Positions 5,713 through 9,844 of a DNA stretch of 9,844 bases are shown here, piece after piece. Made by a program: the position numbers and the translations under genes. Position 1 is the first letter of the stretch; every line of letters begins with the position of its first letter. Source of the stretch: Actinomycetes bacterium (GTDB lineage Bacteria; Actinomycetota; Actinomycetes; Actinomycetales; Microbacteriaceae); assembly GCA_023450335.1 (NCBI GenBank), contig JAEXHA010000159.1, positions 1-9,844 of the forward strand, written 5' to 3'. The notes beneath the pieces were generated by a model that searched no databases, was not told where the DNA came from, and was given only the letters and a program-made list of their open reading frames with translations.

Positions 5713-6831
5713 GTGAAGCTCAATCGCATCGCCCAGGTGGGCGCTGTCGCCGCCGTGACCGCTCTGGCCCTCACCGGCTGCGCCGCCAACGAACCTTCCC
5801 CCGGCGCACAGCCCGGTGGCGAAGGCCCCGCGGCCGTCGAACTGTCCGGCACGGTCAACGCGACCGGCGCCTCGTCGCAGGGCGCCGCTCAGCAGGCGTG
5901 GACCGCAGAGTTCCAGAACACCCACGGCGGCGTGACCATCAACTACCAGCCGACCGGGTCGGGCACCGGCCGCGACAACTTCATCGCCGGCTCGAGCGAC
6001 TTCATCGGCTCGGACCGCGCATTCAACGACGAGGAGATCACCGCCGGAGGCTTCGGCACCTGCGTCTCCGACGACATCGTCGAGATCCCCGTCTACATCT
6101 CGCCCGTCGCCATCGTGTTCAACCTCGAGGGCGTCGACTCGCTGAACCTGACCCCCGAGACGGTCGCGGCCATCTTCGACGAGAAGATCGAGAAGTGGAA
6201 CGACCCGGCCATCGCCGCCGACAACCCCGACGTCGAGCTGCCGGATCTGGCCATCACCCCGGTCTTCCGCGGGGACAGCTCGGGCACCACGGGCACCTTC
6301 ACCGCCTACCTCGCCGCTGTCGCCGGCGACGCCTGGCCGCACGAGGACGGTGATGAGTGGCCGGTCGCCACGACGCGCTCCGAGTCAGCCCAGCAGACCT
6401 CGGGCGTGGAGACCGCCGTCAAGGGCGGCAACGGCACCATCGGCTACATGGACGCGTCGCGCGCCGGTGACCTGGGGTCGGTGGCAGTGAAGGTCGGCGA
6501 CGAGTTCGTGCCGTTCTCGGCTGAGGCGGCCGCGCTGCTCGTGTCGGCTTCACCGCTGGCCGAAGGCCGTGGCGCCGGCGACCTGGTGTTCGAGGTCGAC
6601 CCCGCTGCCGCTCCTGCCGGCTCGTACCCCATCGCGCTGGTGAGCTACCTCATCGCCTGCGAGCAGTACGAGGACGAGGCCGTGGCCGACATCGTGCGGG
6701 AGTACTTCTCGTACATCGCCAGCGCCGAGGGCCAGGAGGCCGCGGCCGAGGCCGCCGGCTCCGCTCCGATCTCGGACGACATCCGCACCCAGGTCGAGGC
6801 CGCGATCGCCCTCATCGGCGCCGCCGCGTGA
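5713..6831 (+). CDS. pstS: Phosphate ABC transporter substrate-binding lipoprotein PstS
   Basis: The 372-residue precursor begins with a lipoprotein signal peptide: basic MKLNR, a hydrophobic core, and the lipobox LTGC with the lipidated cysteine at C23. A Pro/Gly/Ala-rich linker (about 24-42) follows, so the mature protein is anchored on the outer face of the membrane. Phosphate-contact motifs of the PstS family are all visible: TGASSQ (51-56), SGTGRDNF from S83, DFIGSD with D101 corresponding to the phosphate-binding Asp56 of E. coli PstS, and RGDSSGTTGTF with R186, D188, S190 and T192 matching the RxDxSGT loop. The GTG start at 5713 is supported by AAGGA at 5700-5704, 8 nt upstream, and by the exact signal peptide. 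Expression should respond to phosphate limitation through the PHO box upstream. A strong hairpin right after the stop may raise pstS mRNA relative to pstCAB. Confidence 0.97.
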   Translation: MKLNRIAQVGAVAAVTALALTGCAANEPSPGAQPGGEGPAAVELSGTVNATGASSQGAAQQAWTAEFQNTHGGVTINYQPTGSGTGRDNFIAGSSDFIGSDRAFNDEEITAGGFGTCVSDDIVEIPVYISPVAIVFNLEGVDSLNLTPETVAAIFDEKIEKWNDPAIAADNPDVELPDLAITPVFRGDSSGTTGTFTAYLAAVAGDAWPHEDGDEWPVATTRSESAQQTSGVETAVKGGNGTIGYMDASRAGDLGSVAVKVGDEFVPFSAEAAALLVSASPLAEGRGAGDLVFEVDPAAAPAGSYPIALVSYLIACEQYEDEAVADIVREYFSYIASAEGQEAAAEAAGSAPISDDIRTQVEAAIALIGAAA

Positions 6832-6835
6832 TCTG

Positions 6836-6869
6836 ACGGCCGGCGCTCCCGCCCCGGAGCGCCGGCCGT
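6836..6869 (+). terminator. Perfect 14-bp hairpin between pstS and pstC (attenuator or RNA-stabilising element)
   Basis: ACGGCCGGCGCTCC at 6836-6849 is followed by a 6-nt loop (6850-6855) and its exact reverse complement GGAGCGCCGGCCGT at 6856-6869. It begins 4 nt after the pstS stop and ends 32 nt before the pstC start. Only a pyrimidine run, not a T tract, follows (TTCCCCTCTCCC from 6869). Such a structure inside an operon commonly works as a partial terminator or protects the upstream mRNA from 3' exonucleases, so PstS can be made in excess over the membrane subunits. Which of these applies cannot be told from sequence. Confidence 0.75.
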
Positions 6870-6901
6870 TCCCCTCTCCCACCCGAACCCCCTAGGAAGC
6901 A

Positions 6902-7870
6902 ATGACCAGCACTGCTCCCCCGCCGGAGGCCGTCGTGCAGCCGGCCCCGCCGCGCACCAAGAAGCGACCGGGTGACCTCGTCTTCTCCGGCACCGCCGTG
7001 GGCGCCGGCATCATCATCCTCATCGTCCTGGCCGCGGTCACGTTCTTCCTGATCGCCGAGTCGATCCCCGCCTTCACCGGCGACCCCGATGAGACACAGT
7101 TCCTGAACGGCACGCCGTTTCTCGAATACGTCTGGCCGCTCGTGTTCGGCACCGTCTGGGCGTCGATCATCGCGTTGATCATCGCCACGCCGCTGTCGAT
7201 CGGCATCGCGCTGTTCATCTCGCACTACGCCCCGCGCCGCATCGCATCGCTGTTGGGCTATATCGTCGACCTGCTGGCCGCGGTCCCGTCGGTCGTCTAC
7301 GGCCTGTGGGGTGCGCTGGTGTTCTCGCAGATGCTGCAGCCGTTCTACGTGTGGCTGAATGACAACCTGGGCTGGATCCCGCTGTTCGCCGGCCAGCCCT
7401 CCCCCACAGGGCGCACCATCCTCACCGCATCGCTGGTGCTTGCGGTCATGGTGCTGCCGATCATGACCGCGATCTGCCGCGAAGTGTTCCTGCAGACGCC
7501 GAAGCTGCACGAAGAGGCCGCGCTGGCGCTGGGCGCGACCCGCTGGGAGATGATCCGCATGGCGGTGTTCCCGTTCGCGCGCGGCGGGATGGTCTCGGCC
7601 GCGATGCTGGCTCTGGGCCGCGCTCTGGGCGAGACGATGGCCGTGACCATGGTGCTCTCGGCCACCGGCGCGGTGACCTTCCGCCTGCTCACCTCGAGCA
7701 ACCCGACGCCGATCCCCGCCAACATCGCCCTGAACTTCGGTGAGGCCTACGGCACCGGCGTCAACGTCCTGATCGCGACCGGCCTCATCCTGTTCATCGT
7801 CACCTTCGCCGTCAACGCGATCGCCCGCTGGGTCGTCAACCGCCGCGCCGAGTTCTCTGGAGCCAACTGA
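6902..7870 (+). CDS. pstC: Phosphate ABC transporter permease PstC
   Basis: The 322-residue inner-membrane protein has a Pro-rich, basic cytoplasmic N-terminus (PPRTKKRPGD) and six predicted helices: about residues 27-51, 74-103, 113-140, 175-194, 228-254 and 288-312. The ABC-coupling EAA loop is HEEAALALGATRWEMIRMAV, with E205, A206 and the conserved G211; it docks on PstB. PstC pairs with PstA to form the phosphate channel that takes phosphate from PstS. The ATG at 6902 has AGGAAG at 6894-6899 just before it. The stop overlaps the pstA start by 1 nt (TGATG), so the two permeases are translationally coupled. Length and motifs are normal for the family. Confidence 0.96.
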   Translation: MTSTAPPPEAVVQPAPPRTKKRPGDLVFSGTAVGAGIIILIVLAAVTFFLIAESIPAFTGDPDETQFLNGTPFLEYVWPLVFGTVWASIIALIIATPLSIGIALFISHYAPRRIASLLGYIVDLLAAVPSVVYGLWGALVFSQMLQPFYVWLNDNLGWIPLFAGQPSPTGRTILTASLVLAVMVLPIMTAICREVFLQTPKLHEEAALALGATRWEMIRMAVFPFARGGMVSAAMLALGRALGETMAVTMVLSATGAVTFRLLTSSNPTPIPANIALNFGEAYGTGVNVLIATGLILFIVTFAVNAIARWVVNRRAEFSGAN

Positions 7871-8970
7871 TGGCCACGCCGACGCTCACCCCCACCGCCG
7901 CCGCAGCCCCGGCATCCCCCACCTCTCTGACGGCAGGACAGCTGCCGCGCTGGATGCCGTGGACGCTGCTGGCCCTCGCGCTGGTCGTCTCATCGGTCGT
8001 GTTCGCGATCTTCAACCTCGACGGCGAAGTCCGCGACTTCAACATCGCCGGCGCCGTCTTCTTCGGCCTCATCGCCTTCGGCATCGCCCTGGTGGCGGTC
8101 TCGGCCATCGTCGAGAACCGGCGCCGGGCGATCGACCGGCTCGCGACGATCCTCGTCAGCATCGCGTTCAGCCTCGCGCTGCTGCCGCTGATCTCACTGC
8201 TGTACACGGTCGTCATCGACGGCGTCACGCGCTTCGACCCCACGTTCTTCAGCTGGTCGATGCGCAGCGTCGTCGGCGAGGGCGGCGGGGCCGTGCACGC
8301 CATCTGGGGCACGCTGCTGGTGACCGGCATGGCCGCGCTCGTGTCGGTGCCGATCGGCCTGATGACCTCGATCTACCTCGTCGAGTACGGCCGCGGCCGG
8401 CTCGCGAAGGCCATCACGTTCTTCGTGGACGTCATGACCGGCATCCCCTCGATCGTGGCGGGCCTGTTCATCGTCGCGCTGTTCGCGCTGGTGGTCGGCC
8501 CGGGCATGAACACCGGCTTGATGGGTGCGCTGTCGCTGTCGGTGCTCATGATCCCGGTCGTGGTGCGTTCGAGCGAGGAGATGCTGCGGCTCGTGCCCAA
8601 CGAGCTGCGCGAGGCCAGCTACGCGCTCGGTGTCCCCAAATGGCTCACGATCTGGAAGGTCGTGCTGCCCACCGCGATCGCCGGCATCACCACCGGCATC
8701 ATGCTGGCCGTCGCCCGCGTCATCGGCGAGACCGCGCCGCTGCTGCTGACGGCCGGGTTCACCAACTCGATGAACATGAACCTGTTCGACCAGCCGATGA
8801 TGACGCTGCCGGTGTTCGTGTACGACCAGTTCCAGAACCCCGGCACCAACATCGACGCCGCCCTCGAGCGCGCGTGGGCCGGTGCCCTCACCCTGATCCT
8901 GATCGTCATGGCGCTGAACCTGCTCGCCCGCCTGGTCGCGAAGCGGTTCGCCCCCAAGTTCGGCCGCTGA
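7870..8970 (+). CDS. pstA: Phosphate ABC transporter permease PstA, with extended N-terminus
   Basis: The 366-residue protein is the second channel subunit. The core (about residues 91-366) has six helices and the EAA loop REASYALGVPKWLTIWKVVL with E248, A249 and G254. In front of it is an Ala/Thr/Pro-rich tail (1-25) and two additional hydrophobic segments (about 30-48 and 58-81), ended by the basic patch ENRRRAIDR. That gives eight predicted helices and makes it longer than the six-helix E. coli PstA (about 296 residues). The start ATG at 7870 shares one base with the pstC stop, and GGAG at 7859-7862 is a good ribosome binding site, so the long N-terminus is not a miscalled start. Longer PstA proteins may be common in actinobacteria; I infer but cannot confirm this. 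Confidence 0.95.
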   Translation: MATPTLTPTAAAAPASPTSLTAGQLPRWMPWTLLALALVVSSVVFAIFNLDGEVRDFNIAGAVFFGLIAFGIALVAVSAIVENRRRAIDRLATILVSIAFSLALLPLISLLYTVVIDGVTRFDPTFFSWSMRSVVGEGGGAVHAIWGTLLVTGMAALVSVPIGLMTSIYLVEYGRGRLAKAITFFVDVMTGIPSIVAGLFIVALFALVVGPGMNTGLMGALSLSVLMIPVVVRSSEEMLRLVPNELREASYALGVPKWLTIWKVVLPTAIAGITTGIMLAVARVIGETAPLLLTAGFTNSMNMNLFDQPMMTLPVFVYDQFQNPGTNIDAALERAWAGALTLILIVMALNLLARLVAKRFAPKFGR

Positions 8971-9009
8971 CCCGACGCAGCGCCGCCCCACACCTGAAAG
9001 AGAAGCCCC

Positions 9010-9789
9010 GTGTCCAAGAGCATCGAAGTCAACGAACTCAACGTCTACTACAGCGAGTTCCTCGCCGTCGAGGGCGTGTCCCTCGAGATCGAGCCACGCA
9101 GCGTGACGGCCTTCATCGGGCCGTCCGGCTGCGGCAAGTCCACGTTCCTGCGCACCCTCAACCGCATGCACGAGGTGATCCCCGGCGCCCGCGTCGAAGG
9201 TCAGGTGCTGCTGGACGGTGAGGACCTGTACGGTGCGGCCGTCGACCCGGTGCTGGTGCGCCGTCAGATCGGCATGGTCTTCCAGCGCCCCAACCCCTTC
9301 CCCACGATGTCGATCCGTGAGAACGTGCTGGCCGGCGTCAAGCTCAACAATCAGCGCATCTCACGCTCGGACGCCGACGACCTCGTCGAGAAGTCGCTGC
9401 GCGGCGCCAACCTGTGGAACGAGGTCAAGGACCGGCTCGACAAGCCCGGGTCGGGCCTGTCGGGCGGGCAGCAGCAGCGCCTGTGCATCGCCCGCGCGAT
9501 CGCCGTCGAGCCCGACGTGCTGCTGATGGACGAGCCGTGCTCGGCCCTGGACCCCATCTCCACGTTCGCGATCGAGGAGCTGATCCAGGACCTCAAGCAG
9601 GAGTACACGATCGTCATCGTGACCCACAACATGCAGCAGGCGTCGCGGGTGAGCGACAAGACGGCGTTCTTCAACATCGCCGGCACCGGCAAGCCCGGAA
9701 AGCTCATCGAGTACGACGCCACCGGCACGATCTTCACGACCCCGTCGGTGCAGGCCACCGAGGATTACGTCTCCGGCCGTTTCGGGTGA
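9010..9789 (+). CDS. pstB: Phosphate ABC transporter ATPase PstB
   Basis: The 259-residue ATPase has all ABC motifs: Walker A GPSGCGKST (G37-T45), Q-loop MVFQRPNPFP, the signature LSGGQQQR from L150, Walker B VLLMDEP with D174 and E175, the D-loop SALD, and the H-loop histidine H206 in VTHNMQQA. The segments FLRTLNRMHEVIPGARVEG and RPNPFPTMSIRENV are typical of PstB rather than of other importer ATPases. It powers phosphate import through PstCA. The GTG start at 9010 follows a weak purine-rich stretch (AAAGAGA, 8996-9002) and lies 39 nt after pstA, a looser spacing than within pstCA. No phoU follows before the window ends. Confidence 0.97.
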   Translation: MSKSIEVNELNVYYSEFLAVEGVSLEIEPRSVTAFIGPSGCGKSTFLRTLNRMHEVIPGARVEGQVLLDGEDLYGAAVDPVLVRRQIGMVFQRPNPFPTMSIRENVLAGVKLNNQRISRSDADDLVEKSLRGANLWNEVKDRLDKPGSGLSGGQQQRLCIARAIAVEPDVLLMDEPCSALDPISTFAIEELIQDLKQEYTIVIVTHNMQQASRVSDKTAFFNIAGTGKPGKLIEYDATGTIFTTPSVQATEDYVSGRFG

Positions 9790-9796
9790 CGGCCGG

Positions 9797-9823
9797 GTGC
9801 GCCGTCGGGGCTTGGCGGCGCAC
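9797..9823 (+). terminator. Possible terminator hairpin after pstB
   Basis: GTGCGCCG (9797-9804) pairs exactly with CGGCGCAC (9816-9823); a T-G wobble and a C-G pair can extend the stem inward by 2, leaving a 7-nt loop. An outer CCGG pair (9793-9796 with 9825-9828) could add to it with a small bulge. There is no T run. Its place 7 nt after the pstB stop suggests the end of the pst operon. The rest of the window to 9844 holds nothing I can resolve. Confidence 0.45.
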
Positions 9824-9844
9824 ACCGGGATGCCGCGACGATGC

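Noticed and set aside
9361..9825. Minus-strand frame of 154 residues over pstB and the right end
   Set aside because: It lies antisense to the intact ABC motifs of PstB and has no recognisable domain. A leftward gene entering from the right cannot be excluded in the last 55 nt, but nothing supports one.
1..9844. CRISPR array, tRNA, rRNA, insertion sequence, prophage or defence system
   Set aside because: No repeat-spacer pattern, no transposase or integrase motif, no RNA gene signature, and no change in base composition suggesting transfer was seen. The window is mostly conserved core metabolism and transport.

Overview
The window is high-GC DNA with tightly packed genes, GTG/TTG starts beside ATG, and overlapping stop/start pairs. 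Gene content (GlnR-type orphan regulator, two-domain MutT1-like Nudix/histidine phosphatase, actinobacterial PPK1, pstSCAB behind an actinobacterial-style PHO box) points to an actinobacterium, most likely Microbacteriaceae (Microbacterium-like). The genus guess is inference from overall sequence style; no search was run.

Layout. (1) Positions 1-1614, minus strand: a compact four-gene run, read from right to left. It encodes a 96-residue three-helix membrane protein of unknown function, a 37-residue single-helix membrane microprotein, a nitrobindin/FABP-like beta-barrel protein (putative heme protein), and the N-terminal part of a YgfZ/GcvT-like folate-binding protein that runs off the left edge. 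(2) Positions 1615-1716: a short divergent promoter region. (3) Positions 1717-5577, plus strand: glnR (atypical OmpR-family regulator of nitrogen metabolism), ppk1 (polyphosphate kinase) and a mutT1-like Nudix plus histidine phosphatase gene that overlaps the ppk1 stop codon by an ATGA junction. (4) Positions 5578-5712: a regulatory gap with a possible weak terminator, a clear tandem PHO box, a candidate -10 element and the pstS ribosome binding site. (5) Positions 5713-9789, plus strand: pstS, pstC, pstA and pstB, a complete high-affinity phosphate ABC importer. A perfect 14-bp GC-rich hairpin separates pstS from pstCAB. (6) Positions 9790-9844: a possible terminator hairpin and no resolvable gene.

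How the genes fit together. PstSCAB imports phosphate when it is scarce, PPK1 stores phosphate as polyphosphate, and the MutT1-like enzyme cleans oxidised nucleotides (or dinucleoside polyphosphates). GlnR next door governs nitrogen assimilation, so phosphate and nitrogen control lie side by side. No phoU and no phoR/phoP pair is in the window; the PHO box implies that a PhoP-type regulator is encoded elsewhere.

I do not see a new defence or mobile system, CRISPR array, tRNA, rRNA or insertion sequence. The least understood parts are the two small membrane proteins at 1201-1614, the strong pstS-pstC hairpin, the two extra N-terminal helices of PstA, and an apparent excess of the heptamer GGCATCC/GGATGCC.
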